DNA from: Pyrenopolyporus hunteri
Lineage: Eukaryota > Ascomycota > Sordariomycetes > Xylariales > Hypoxylaceae
Length of the DNA stretch: 64,000 nucleotides
Reading direction: 5' to 3'
Assembly: GCA_902806595.1 (NCBI GenBank)
Contig: CADCXC010000005.1
Location: forward strand, 496,001 to 560,000
Below, piece by piece: positions 9,729-20,811 of this stretch. Below the pieces are notes generated by a model. It was not told the DNA's origin and did no database searches. It saw only the letters and a list, made by a program, of their open reading frames with translations. The position numbers and the translations under genes are program-made. Position 1 is the stretch's first letter. Each line of letters begins with the position of its first letter.

Positions 9729-12700
9729 CTATATCGACGCCTTCTGTGCCCTTGCCATGATCTTCTCCATATCAGCAGGATCACTAATACTCCGCTGGCG
9801 CTCGGTCCTCTGCTCGTCGCCAGAACTGCTCGCAGACTCGTCGCTGCTGTCCTCGCCGTACACGATGTGTCGTAGGACGCTCTTGTCGAAGAGCTCGATA
9901 ACGAGATGCCGGTCCGGCAGCCTGTAGTGGTGGCATTCCATCAGCGCCAGGACCTTTCGGAACAGGGCCGGTTGCCGGAATCCCGGGGCCTTTTTCTGCC
10001 GCAATTGGAACAGCTCGACCTTGGCTTTCTTGTAGAGCACCATGTTGCCTAGTTCGGTCATGAGCTCCAGTATGCGCCGGTTTGTCTCGTCTTCTTCGTC
10101 GAACTGGACAGGGGGCGGCTCTAATACTGTCTTCTGGGTATCCAGGAGGCGTATGTGTGCTGGGATCTCGTGCCGCCAGGGCTTACATGAGAAGAATTTA
10201 GAAAGATTCGAGGGGACGCAGAGCCCTAACGATATTCCGAGAGGTGTAGTATTCGATTCCCAGCCGTATTCGGAGAGTATCTCCAGTCCGTGCGTAGACC
10301 TTGATATCAAGCCCAAGACGAAAAACGCGGTGCCTCGAAGACTCATCACGTCATGAGACTCGGCAATCTTGATGATGTGTTCCACAACATCGGTCGATTC
10401 CAAGAATGGCGCGCCCAACTCCATCGAACCAACGTTTCCTACTGCCCATAGGCAGCCCTTAACTTTTGTGATGAGTTCGGGATCTTCCGACTGCATCCCA
10501 TATTCTCTAATAGTTGCGGCAAATTCCTCGAAATGACCCTTGTCCTCGAGTAATTTGCAGCCTTCCTTAGTGCGCGACAACTCACGGTAGAAGTGAGGCG
10601 GCACATGGTTATCTTGGTCTGTGTCCAAATCGTCTTCATATATGCTAAGGCGATGTGGTTGGTCTTCCTGGGTATCGATGAAAGAACGCGCCAGGCTAGC
10701 CTCGATAAGACTAACGTAGGTATCGTTACGCCCGAGAAACCAGTCGTCCATCTCATTGCTTATATAGTCCAGGCCATCTAGATAGTGATAACCGATAGAT
10801 GTAGATAAAAATCGGAGTAATAAAGGCGCCCCGATCTCGCCAAGATGATCCAACGCAGGACGACATTCCACGATATACTCTAGTAGGGCCTTGCTGTTAC
10901 AAGCTTTCTCAAGAATCTTGACAGCTGTGGCGCAAACTTCGACTTCTGGGTCGTAGAGCTGTGTGACGAGGAGTTGAATTGCCCACTTAGAATCCGAGAT
11001 AACCTGGCCCGTTGGTGTAACTCGTTGCCTCGTCGCATATTTCCGAAGCACGTTGGTGCTATGTATTCGCATATCTTTAGTGCCAGCCGTCAACGCCTTT
11101 GATAGAAGCACACGCGGATGACCTTGGAGACTGTAGTCAAGATTAGCTAGAAGCATCTTGATGAGGTCCGGTCTTTGCTTAAAATCAACAATATGATACA
11201 TCATATTGAAGATCCGCCATCTCTCGAGCATCTGTAGCCCTTTGGGATCGCCGGTCAAAACGCCGAGCATAGGAAAATAACCGCCACACAACGTGTCCGT
11301 GAGGCGATCTCTCGAGAACATTGGATACTGCGCGGTTAAGCCACTGGTCTGTAAATGAGGGTAAGCACATTTGTTTGCAAATATTCCGATATGAGCAATC
11401 TTACCGGATCGCATTGAGCCAGGCACTCGGCGATCTGTCTCAGCAACTTATTATCCGCGAGGTATTTTGTCCCTTCCGCAGTCTGCAACAGCGTGTGGAT
11501 CAGTGCGCAACCGACTCGGACGTACTTCTGAGTATTTCTTGTACTCTTGATCTCCGAGAATTTGAACTTGAAAGGCCGGTAGAAACCTACAAGCCGTTTC
11601 GCGAATTTTGACGCTTTGATTGCTTCTTCTAAGCGCTTACCGTTCATCAACGGCCCTTCGATGATCTTAAGAACGACATCCCAATCCCATTTAGAGGGAT
11701 TCGAATGACCGAGAACTCCCGAGTCTATCAACAACTGACGGAATGTGGCATCGTCAGGGTTGACCAGCGCATTGGCTTTAGGCGTTTCTTCTGCGTGGCC
11801 CATGTTTTCTAACATACTGCTAGATGGTAGATATCCGGCTGCGTAGCCTGTCGGAGAGGACCGATAAAGCGTCCGGCTCACACTGCTTATCTGGTAGACA
11901 ATTCCGGTCGCGTTGAAATGGCGTTCATCTTCGAAGTGCGACGCGGCCGCGAACAGTTCTGGCAGTAACTGAAGTTCGCTGCTCCAGGACGGGGGGAGAA
12001 TTCTGCTCGCTAATTTAAGCGTTTCGCCGATGAGCAAAGTTGTTTTTCGCTTCAACATAGGATCCTCGGTGTTCTGGGCAACCTGCAGTAGATTAGGCAT
12101 CATATCTGCCTTGATGAATATAGCTAGAAGCAGCGCCGTATAGTGCTCCACAAAGTTCTGTTCCGCCCCATCATCCTCGTAGACAGTTTCTTCCTTGCTC
12201 GGTGTCGAAGATTTCAACGTCGTTACTCTTCCGTACGTCGTCAGGCGCCGTCCGGCGAGATACGACGTAGCCCACGCGGGCGGTTTTATGCGGAGAAGCG
12301 AGTAGAGCAGGTCGATTATAGTATCCCGAATCGTCGGATTGGGCAGCATCAAGCTCGATATTAAGGAGCTGACCGCTCTAAAGTTATACATGGACAGGGA
12401 CATGAGCCCGGACCAACTCTTTAAAGCCGAGGCGATCGCCTTCGAGTTCTGCTTTACAACTCCTTCATGTGGGAATAGGGAGTCGGTAAAAGCTGTAAAT
12501 AGAACCTCTAGTTCATATCCAGCTCGTAGATATTTCCGCGTATGCGGAGCGTCTAGTAGGTAGAGAAAAGCCGCGGCCAACGACTCGGGAGACTTGTAGG
12601 AACCTTCAGCGAGGGCCTCCGACAGTGGCACTAAGCCACCGGACGCCACTAATAACGCGGGATCCCGCAAGAGAATCTCAGCTAGAGTCTCGATACAGAT

Positions 12701-13690
12701 TGGCCTCAGCCGGTCTTCCACTTGCTCAGCAACCGCTGCGATAGTCCTTACTACCGCCCTGGACACCTCGCGAACGCCGTCCTTCACGTCCAGGAACGCG
12801 CGAACAAACTTGAGGGCCTGCTCGCGCTCCACGTCGGCCTTGCGATCCTTGGCGAGCGACACGACCACCATGAAATCCGTGTTCAAGCTGCGTATCTTCT
12901 TGAGGGACGCGATGTCGGAAATAGCGTATCGCAGCATTCGGTACCCCGACGCCACGACCTCCCTACTACCGCTGAGCAGCATGACCTGCATCCTATCCCC
13001 GAAAGCGGTCCATTCCAAGTCGTATTTCAGCGTGGGGTATCTTTTAAAGAGATCCACGAGGTTGTTTGCACTCCCTACGTAGTATTCGGGTGCCATGCCC
13101 TCGACTTCCAGAGCTCTTAATAACTGCTCGAGCGCAAATGTGGGGGATTCCGTCGGCTCCTCGAAGTCGGATCCGGCGCCGCTCCTCGATGCGCTCGGGG
13201 GCGATCGTAGGCCGTCGTTACGCAACAATCCCTCGTTTCGCGTTCTGGTGGGGGTGCTAGGCACGGCTTTAGACCGTTGCGCATCGGAGATCTTCCGCCT
13301 CAACTCCTTTATCCTCGTATTTGAGGCAGTGAGCTCGGCCTCCACCCTCTGACGCTGTTCCTTCGTCTGCTTCGCTTTCTTAGCGTTCAGAGCTTCCAGC
13401 ATGTTCTCGCTCCCCTCCTTTATCTTCATCTCACGGCTTAGGGAGTCCTTAAGCGCGTTGAGAGTATTCTCGACTATAGAATCGTCGTCCTCATCTAGCT
13501 TTTCGCGGACGTAGACGTCGGCCCTAGAGCCCGCCCTCGACTGCATGGTTTGGCTGCGTAGGTCGGAGCTGAAGCTGCCGGGGGGTTGAGAGGGGTTGAA
13601 GGAGGCACCTCCTCTCGGGGCGAGAGGCGGCGGTGGTAGCCATGTTTCGGGCACCATCAGCGGCGGCGGTAGGTGGTCGGAGGCCGCCAT
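9729..13690 (-). CDS. TSC11: TORC2 subunit TSC11/AVO3 (Rictor, Ste16/pianissimo family)
   Basis: Two exons, 13690-11405 and 11348-9729, are joined across a 56-bp intron (GTAAGA ... TTACAG) in phase 0, giving 1301 aa with a TAG stop. After a Pro/Ser-rich start comes an HR1-like coiled coil (~66-145: EDDDSIVENTLNALKDSLSR, then Lys/Glu-rich helix). A long helical repeat scaffold follows. The stretch around the splice site (FSRDRLTDTLCGGYFPMLG, GDPKGLQMLERWRIFNMMY) is characteristic of the Rictor conserved domains, as is the later GSMELGAPFL ... GTAFFVLGLISRS block. Rictor proteins hold TORC2 together and help recruit AGC kinases that control actin, sphingolipid synthesis and membrane tension. 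The length is close to other filamentous-fungal homologues. An overlapping frame starting at 13805 could encode a spliced N-terminal extension, but 13690 is the first ATG in the conserved frame. Confidence 0.92.
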
Positions 13691-14996
13691 CGAGGCTCGG
13701 TCGCGGAGCGGCTGCGGGGGAGTTCACCGGATGTGCAGGTTGCGAGGTCAACGACTTCTGAGTCGGCGTCGCGGAGGTGCTCAGCATGGTGGCGGACCCG
13801 ACCAAATGCCCACCGTCTGGGACGTGGCCGCAGCGCCGCTCATGGAGAGGAGCGAAGGTGTGGTCGGGCGGAGGAATGGGTTCGTGTTTCGTATGGCTGA
13901 CAAGTTGGGCCTATTAGACTGTGACGAACGGGCTGGCTATTCTTAAAGAACGGGCTGGCGCGAGGCGTATGCTTCCAATGGGGGAACCGACGGCAGCGCA
14001 AAGAGAAAACTACGAGCGATTGAGGAGACACGGCAGGTCAAGGTCGTTGTCATATCTCATAAAAAAAGGTGTCAAGTTGCTAGAGTAAAGGTAGGCTACC
14101 AGGCACCTAATGTAGGTATACAGGTATGTATGAACCTAAGGCAAGGTATATGTAGGTAGGCATTGTTTTGTTGTATTGATCCATCCGTACGGCGGTTTTA
14201 GTTAAGAAGAACGCTGGGTCGGATTGCGGCCGCCTGTGCCAAGAAACAGCGACATGGTCCAAGGTGGAGTAGATGGTGGAGAGTTGTATCTACGTACCGC
14301 TATAACCTTCAATTAGCGTCCAACCCGCCCAACTACATCCATACATCAACTTGGGTATTAAACTTTGAGACTTTACTCTAAATACCTGTGTCTAGAAGTA
14401 GTAGGTACATGAGGCCTTTAGTTCCCAGGCTCTGACGGTGAGTGGTACATAACGATTAGATTCATAGGTATTGGTTGGTCTAGATAGGTATATGCAGATA
14501 CTTCATTCTAACCCAAGTTTAAATCGATTTAGCGTCTCTGTCAGCGCTATAACTCAACGCAAACTCAGTTGCTGGTCTCTTAAGCCCCTTACGACAACTC
14601 TCATTGGCCGGTTAGACATATAAGTCCTATTGTCAACCATCTCCTCTCTCATTATTCTCACAGTTAGGTACTTCATATGGCAACATTTATTAGGGTTTTG
14701 GTTAACTACCTACATGTATGATCCCTCTAAACCGAAGTCAGAGACAAGCCCCAAGCGCAAATTAGTATCAAATGAGACATTGGACGTTCCGGCCCCTATA
14801 AATAAAAAGTGGTGGGTGCACCGCCCGCTCAATAAAACAAAGGGTTCCAATATAATATAACGACCATCTAACTAGGGAGATCTATAAATAATAAACGAGG
14901 AAGGGTCACAGACCAAATGCTTTGCATATGTGCAGAAGAGGGACATAAAAGAGGTCGTCTAAGGCGTTTAAAATCTCCGAACCACCATCGCCGAGA
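13691..14996. other. Intergenic region upstream of TSC11 and downstream of the PL20 gene
   Basis: Its first few hundred bases are the likely TSC11 5' UTR and promoter. The rest is AT-rich with scattered GTAGGTA tracts (about 14090-14160 and 14400-14490). No gene is recognised; the small open frame at 14630-14860 has no detectable family features. Confidence 0.5.
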
Positions 14997-15776
14997 TTAT
15001 TTCCTTCCGGGATCCGCCTCCTCGAAGCTGTTGCCGAAGCCGACCTCGTCGATCCAGACCTGTCTGGTGCCCTGGTTCCCTTCCATGTACTTGTCGTCGT
15101 GCCAGCTGTTCGCGTACAAGCCGACGCGGAACTGGAACCCGTACTTCCTCTGGTCGTCCCTGTACGCGGTGATGATGTTGGACTTCTCCAACGCCTCCTC
15201 CCCGTCGAGCCAGACCTTGTAGAAGCCCGAGTTGTCGCTGCTCCACTTGGCCTGGAGCACGACGCGGTGCCAAGCGCCCGGCGTGACTTTGCCGATGGTA
15301 AACTTCTTCAGCGTGCTGTGGCACATGTCGCCGCCCTTGCTGCGGATGTGCAGCTCGTCCTTCTCCACCCACATCATCATCGACGGGATATAGCCGTCGC
15401 CGCACGTGTTGTCCGGGTGGTCCTCTAAGTTGCTGATGAACTGCGCGATGTTGTACGTCTGTCCGTGCTGGGTGTCCCAGTTCGGGTCCAGCCTGAAGGC
15501 GAAGCCGTAGTATCCTTCATCGCCGACCCGGTAAGCGTCCTTTTTGTACACCTCTGAGTGATACCGACCGCTATAGTTGGGGTCATATTTCTGCACCACC
15601 TTAATTGACGGGCCTGATTTATACGACTGGTTATAATCTTGAGATACAGTGCCTCGGTGTTCGTGGTTTGTCCCGTCCCATCCGTTCACGGTTCCGTGAT
15701 TCTTGAAGACCGGGATTGCGGAGACGAGAGTGTAAGGGGCTAGAAGCGCCAGCGCTGAGATTTTGGAGAAATACAT
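14997..15776 (-). CDS. Secreted polysaccharide lyase, PL20 glucuronan-lyase type
   Basis: An intronless 259-aa ORF. An N-terminal signal peptide (MYFSKISALALLAPYTLVSA) precedes a beta-jelly-roll domain of the fungal Polysacc_lyase (PF14099, PL20) type. Recognisable stretches are GYYGFAFRLDPNWDTQHGQ, TYNIAQFI, PGAWHRVVLQAKWSSD and GFYKVWLDGEE. The size matches Trichoderma glucuronan lyase (about 260 aa). The family cleaves beta-1,4-glucuronan by beta-elimination outside the cell, though the exact substrate cannot be told from sequence. The C-terminal two thirds are much richer in G+C at third positions than the first ~80 codons. The gene stands alone, with its promoter in the 2.9 kb gap shared with urate oxidase. 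Confidence 0.8.
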   Translation of the reverse strand: MYFSKISALALLAPYTLVSAIPVFKNHGTVNGWDGTNHEHRGTVSQDYNQSYKSGPSIKVVQKYDPNYSGRYHSEVYKKDAYRVGDEGYYGFAFRLDPNWDTQHGQTYNIAQFISNLEDHPDNTCGDGYIPSMMMWVEKDELHIRSKGGDMCHSTLKKFTIGKVTPGAWHRVVLQAKWSSDNSGFYKVWLDGEEALEKSNIITAYRDDQRKYGFQFRVGLYANSWHDDKYMEGNQGTRQVWIDEVGFGNSFEEADPGRK

Positions 15777-18385
15777 GGTTAAAGGAGCGTTGCTTTTACC
15801 GGTGAGGAGTAGATCAGATTTTGATGGTTAAGGCCAAGTCATTTTAGTCCGGCTCGAGCGGTCGAACGTTCATATTTATATTAACAGTGAATCGTTCAGA
15901 CCCCATCTCCAAGCACGACCTTCTAAATTAGATTAACGGGTAGCGCTGGGCTGATCAGCGTTCCTGCCAGAAGATGCTCATCCATCGTGGTACAGAAAAC
16001 CCCCTGAGCCAAACTGGAGAGATACATTTGCGGATTGTTTACGAGTCTTCCGTACCTGAAAAATCATCAGCAAGATTCTTGACCTGCTATATCTGTAGCT
16101 ATAGCATCTCACAAAGCCTAAGAGAGGTAATTGCATAGTGTATGCCATAGGGTATGGGCTCGGTGGAATTTCGTTGATGGCGAAAGTCGTCAGCTCGCGT
16201 TCCAGAATACCGCGGGATCATTTAACTGAGATCGGCCAGCCTTAGCTAAGGCCGTTTCACAGGATCGATACGGAACGAACACTACCATATAAGAAAGAGC
16301 CAAGATGTAATTGTTTGGATTGGATTTATGTTGGCGTCAGCAGCTTGAGACCCAAGTATAGTGCCGAACACATCGAGCACCTAGCTGTATTTTCAACTTT
16401 CCCGACTCTAAATTTAGAGCGCATACAATTTTGTGGCGTTCGAGATATCTCCGACGTATGTGTATCTTTATGAGGATAGATAGGAGCGAGTTTTGATAAC
16501 GGCAAGGGCCAGGTTCTACAGAGGCGCTTCGGACCAGATCAGTTGCATATTCGCAATTCGGACGACAGGGGTCGCGGGGAACCACCCTGGTGACATCGGA
16601 CTCCAAATACTGGGAGGCAGGCCAACGTAGCATAGAAAAGACGCTTCGCTACCCCTTCACCGGTCACAAGTCAATTTAATTTTCTTCACGGAAAATAAGG
16701 TATAAGCCGTGGCGTTCGCACTATCGGACCAGGCCGCATAATTTTATTGCTTTTATCGAAGAGTACAGAATTCGGTGTGGCGCTCTTCAGCGTACGTATA
16801 AAGGTTACGAACTGGCCATAAGCCCGTTAGCCATGTCGTGTAGAACGTAGGTAGAGCAGCTTATCCCTCGCAACTCACTGCTACTCATGGCGGCTTAGTC
16901 GTATAGAAAAGCCTAGTAGACTAGCAAACTCCGGTTGTAAGTCGTAACCCTAGCCTCCCTACCTAGGTACCTATACTCGCCAGAATCGACCTTTTAATAA
17001 ATAGAGGTAGTATGGTCAGCGTGGACCGGAGCGAACACTGGTTCGAGATGGGATCTAGATCTCGGAATTTAGAACCGCATCTCGCCTAACTTTAGGTACG
17101 TAAGGTACATTAGCTCAATGAGTTAGGTGAAACAACACAAAGACAACACGGGTTTAAGTTGGGAAGATCGAGAAGAGAAGACAGGAGTTCCATGCTGGTT
17201 TTTCCAACAAATTGCTGATGTACGTAAGATAGAAAATAAGAGGTCGGACTAAGATATGTTGGCATCGGCGGTGATGGGGAAAAAAAGAGAGAGATACGAA
17301 AAAGAAGCTAGGACTATACATGTACGTAGGAAGCGGGCAAGGAGCAGGGAAGCTGAGTACCGATTACGGCAAGAGTCGGTCATAGTTGGTAGGGGAAGGT
17401 AGGGGAAGGTCAGGGCATGTTAGGGCAAGCCGCGGGGAACAAGTAGGGGAGTCGGCGGGCTCCGTGAGGTACGGTCTGATGTATCGAGCCGCTAAATTAC
17501 TATTGGGTTAAGCTCGCGGCAAGCTTAGTAACGTATACGTAACTTAGGCGTAAGTTCCGCGGTTTTGACCCATCCGGAGCTCTTTGACTGGGTCCGTTTT
17601 ACTGGGAACTCCCCTCCTTTCGTTATGTACCTACATGTAGTTGGGGATACGTACCTGTTGGAGATAACCCTACATCTCATAATATTCTTTCTTCTTCCTT
17701 TCTACATACAACTCTCTACATACACATCCCGCCGCCGTTCCTGTATTACCACCTATTACCACCTAACCAAAAGGTAAAGGTAATATTCCATGAACCACTA
17801 ACATGGAAGCTTCCTCCTATCGGTCGCCCCAAGTGCTAAGCGGCTTATGCACCGCACCCACTTTCAGGCGCTTTCCGATCTGCAAGAATGAAGCCGAAGC
17901 TTGCCCTCATTGCTCGGTTGCGCCCAAGGACAGATCAAGACCCGGATCTGCGTCGACTGCTACGCCCCTGCGTCCCCTTCACGGACCTATTCGGGTTACC
18001 TATGCAGCTCGAACTGGGGAATGGAGGGTCGGTAGTATGTAAGTAGGGTCGGTAGGGGTCAGTATGTAGGTGTCAGTAGGTCAAAAGGCAGGTAGCTTCG
18101 TTCCCCGGGCGTGGCTTGGGAAGCTTGAGCATCCCCAACCCAGAGATAGAGATAGAGAGGTCCGAGGTATCTACTACGTACATACCTACATACCTACCTA
18201 CGTACCTACATAACGTTATGGATAACTCAGCCAGGCCTAAGTGAGATGGATGAATATAAATACGCAATGATGTTTCTCTCCCTCTCCGTCTCTCTCGACT
18301 CCCCGTTTGCATGCGCCCTTTTCTTTTCCTACCCCGTAGACGGATCCGACTCATGACTCACGGCCCCCCTTTCTTCTTCTCCTTA

Positions 18386-18391
18386 TTATCA
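18386..18391 (-). promoter_or_regulatory. HGATAR (GATA-factor) site upstream of urate oxidase
   Basis: TTATCA on the plus strand reads TGATAA on the minus strand, matching the AreA/NIT2 consensus HGATAR. It lies 286 bp before the urate oxidase ATG. Purine-use genes, including urate oxidase, are known targets of nitrogen derepression by GATA factors. Confidence 0.35.
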
Positions 18392-18493
18392 TTCTGACAC
18401 GTATCCGACTGTGTTGTTAAATCGTGATTGTACAGAATAGAATCACCTTCGAATATCTGCATCACGTTGCACTTAAGCCGCCATCGCTAAACC

Positions 18494-18499
18494 TTATCA
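18494..18499 (-). promoter_or_regulatory. Second HGATAR (GATA-factor) site upstream of urate oxidase
   Basis: TTATCA on the plus strand (minus strand TTGATAAG in context) lies 178 bp before the ATG and 103 bp from the first site. Paired HGATAR sites are typical of AreA/NIT2 targets. A loose TCGG-N5-CCGG sequence at 18514-18526 resembles the UaY consensus (TCGG-N6-CCGA) but has the wrong spacing. Confidence 0.4.
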
Positions 18500-18676
18500 A
18501 CGCAGCGATTTTCTCGGCATCTCCGGCGGGGAAGGGTCTCAGACGTGGGATTTCGGGAAACCCTATATTTTGCGCAAGGGGCACGAGTGAGACAGCGAGG
18601 GGAAATATTAAACCAAAAAGAAAAAGAAAAAGGGAAAAAAAGACTTAACACCACACTCCTCCCACAAACCCGCACC

Positions 18677-19637
18677 ATGCCTGTCGTGTCCGGAGCCCGC
18701 TACGGAAAGGACAATGTCCGCGTGTACAAGGTCCACCGGGACGAGTCGACGGGCACGCACACGGTCACGGAGATGACCGTATGCTGCCTGCTGGAGGGGG
18801 ACATCGAGCGGTCGTACACGGAGGCGGACAACAGCGTCGTCGTGGCGACGGACTCGATCAAGAACACCATCTACATCAAGGCGAAGGAGCACCCGGTGAA
18901 CCCGCCGGAGCTGTACGCGAGCCTGCTGGGCCGGCACTTCCTGGACCGGTACGCGCACATCCACGCGGCGCACGTCAGCGTCGCCGTCAAGCGGTGGACG
19001 CGCATGGTGATCGACGGCGAGCCGCACCCGCACAGCTTCTTCCGGGACGGCGAGGAGACGCGCAACGCCGAGGCGCGCGTCACGCGGCAGGGGGTCGAGC
19101 TCACGAGCGGCATCGCCGGGCTCCTCGTGCTCAAGAGCACCGGCTCCGCCTTCCACGGCTTCGTGCGCGACGAGTTCACCACGCTCGCCGAGACCTGGGA
19201 CCGCATCCTGTCCACCGACGTCGACGCCACCTGGCGCTGGGCCGCCCTGCCCGACGTCGCCGCCGTCGAGAGCGACGTCGGCCGCTTCGACAGGGCCTGG
19301 GAGGACGCCCGCAGGATCACCATGAAGACCTTCGCCGAGGAGGACAGCCCCTCCGTCCAGAACACCATGTACAAGATGGCCGAGCAGATCCTCGCCGCCG
19401 CGCCCGGGGTTTCGACCGTCACCTACGCGCTGCCTAACAAGCACTACTTTGAAATCGGTAGGTCTATTGTTCTCAATCTATGTATGACACCCGCGCCCAG
19501 ACTAGCTTCTAACCGCGCCCGACTCCGCAGATCTATCCTGGCACAAGGGCATCAAGAACACCGGCAAGGACGCCGAGGTGTACGCGCCCCAATCCGGACC
19601 CAACGGGCTGATAAAGCTGGAGGTATCGCGCTCGTAG
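18677..19637 (+). CDS. uaZ: Urate oxidase (uricase)
   Basis: Two exons, 18677-19457 and 19531-19637, joined across a 73-bp intron (GTAGGT ... CGCAG), give 295 aa. The N-terminus ARYGKDNVRVYKVHRD and the motif TDSIKNTIYIKAKE, which carries the catalytic Thr, are typical of uricase. HIHAAHVSVAVKRWTRM and the family signature LLVLKSTGSAFHGF ... LAETWDR are both complete. The splice joins HYFEI to DLSWHKG, another conserved stretch. The enzyme oxidises urate to 5-hydroxyisourate in purine breakdown and is normally peroxisomal. Here the protein ends ...LEVSRS, which is not a canonical PTS1 tripeptide such as SKL, SRL or AKL. Exon 1 is very GC-rich (75% in 19021-19080). The start was chosen by family alignment over the in-frame ATG at 18545. 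Confidence 0.95.
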
Positions 19638-20194
19638 ACGGGTAATACGTGCTCTCTTTGCTCTTTATGTCATGACTTCGGCGTATGTGCGGGCCTGCCT
19701 TTGTTCTTCAGATTGTAGCTATTGGGGAAATGGGGGATCCTATATTTAGGTAGTTGGGTTACGAAGAGGTGGGCATTGCATCGCCATGGGACGGAGCATT
19801 TACTCGCTAGTATTATTTGGGTACCGTCTTAAATAAACCACTCATACATTGTTAAAGCCTCTTTTGTCGCCTGACATCGTGCTTCGTTGGGTACCTACCT
19901 GTGTGGTGGTTACTCGCCTACCCAATAATTGGGATTCGCTCTTATCGGTGTTTAGGTAGTCCTAGGTAGCCCCCTCGGGCTCAGAGGTGAATGATTCAAA
20001 TGAGCGCAGTTATGTCACTTTACCAACCACTTACTGCTGTTGTTTGTTGTGAGATGCTTTCATTATATGCACATAATGTGGTACATAGCGGTATCCAAAG
20101 CTAGGAATCACCTAGCAATGCCCGCTTTCTCGAGTCTCTAGATATATTCCTAGAGCTCTTATATTCGTCCGGCCCCCGCCTATCCTTCGTCTCG
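19638..20194. other. Convergent 3' intergenic region between urate oxidase and MRPL23
   Basis: AT-rich DNA between two converging genes, so it should hold both 3' UTRs and polyadenylation sites. GTAGGTA/CCTAGGTAG sequences occur near 19890-19970. No gene is seen. Confidence 0.55.
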
Positions 20195-20811
20195 CTATAA
20201 CCTCTGCGCGCCCGCCTGCCGTATAGCCTTGACCGCCTCGCTCCAGCCCTCCTTGCCGACCTCGACGCCGCCAAACCGGATCAGGTTCTTCTTGTACGGG
20301 TGGGCGTCGCCTTCGAAAGCCTTGAGCCTCGAGAGTCTCTTGTCCCGGAGCCTGTTCTTCGGCAGCATGCCGCTGACGGCCTTCCTCAGGATTTCGGCGC
20401 CGCCGTGCTTGGCCATGAGCACGTCCATGGTGACGGAGCGCAGGGAGCCCGGGCGGGTGTTGTGGCGGTAGTAGGTCTTCTGCCACTTCTTGCGGCCGGT
20501 GACGTGCAGGGCGGCGCAGTTGGTCACGACCACGTAGTCGCCGCAGTCGGTCGACGGGTCCCAGATCGGCTTGTTCTTGCCCATGAGGATCACGGCGATG
20601 CGCGAGGCCAGGCGCCCGAGCGAGGGAGGGGTGATGCCCGGCTGCGTCGAGAGCGTGGGGTGCAGTGCCGAGGCCGAGATGTGGTGCCACACGCGCGAGT
20701 AGCCTAGTTTCGTCTGCCGCCATGTTATGCGTGTGAGCCTCTTGCTATGCTGTATTGACGGTCTCGACGCGGGGAAGAAGTGAGGCTTACCAGCCCGTTG
20801 GTCTGCGACAT
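20195..20811 (-). CDS. MRPL23: Mitochondrial large-subunit ribosomal protein uL13m (YmL23)
   Basis: A tiny first exon 20811-20791 (MSQTNGL) is joined across a 77-bp intron (GTAAG ... GCAG) to exon 20713-20195, giving 179 aa. The joined N-terminus continues TKLGYSRVWHHISASA, the usual start of fungal mitochondrial L13. Conserved L13 elements follow: GRLASRIAVILMGKNKP, CGDYVVVTN, the GRKKWQKTYYRHNTRPGS loop and the GMLPKNRLRDKRLSRLKAF motif. The protein binds 23S-type rRNA early in assembly of the mitochondrial 54S subunit. The gene diverges from CCS1. Without the 7-codon exon the large ORF has no ATG at its conserved start. Confidence 0.92.

Larger units (their letters stand above)
15777..18676. 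other. 2.9 kb divergent intergenic region between the PL20 lyase and urate oxidase
   Basis: No gene is recognised on either strand. It contains a TACCTAGGTACCTA palindrome near 16960-16973, short GTAGGGGAAG direct repeats near 17392-17420, and a GTACGTA/CTACATAC cluster near 18170-18212. The last 300 bp form the urate oxidase promoter and leader. An in-frame ATG at 18545 would add 44 residues to urate oxidase but lies in a purine-rich leader and is not conserved in the family. Confidence 0.5.

Noticed and set aside
13524..13805. Alternative TSC11 start at 13805 in another frame
   Set aside because: Joining it to the conserved frame would need an intron, and I found no convincing donor/acceptor pair. 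The in-frame ATG at 13690 is sufficient.
18608..19444. 278-codon open frame antisense to urate oxidase
   Set aside because: It is a shadow of GC-rich codons. The translation is Val/Arg/Gly/Ala-rich with no domain, while the sense strand is a complete uricase.
5366..19637. Secondary-metabolite or CAZyme gene cluster
   Set aside because: Only two secreted carbohydrate-active enzymes are present, separated by TSC11. There is no backbone synthase, transporter or pathway regulator.
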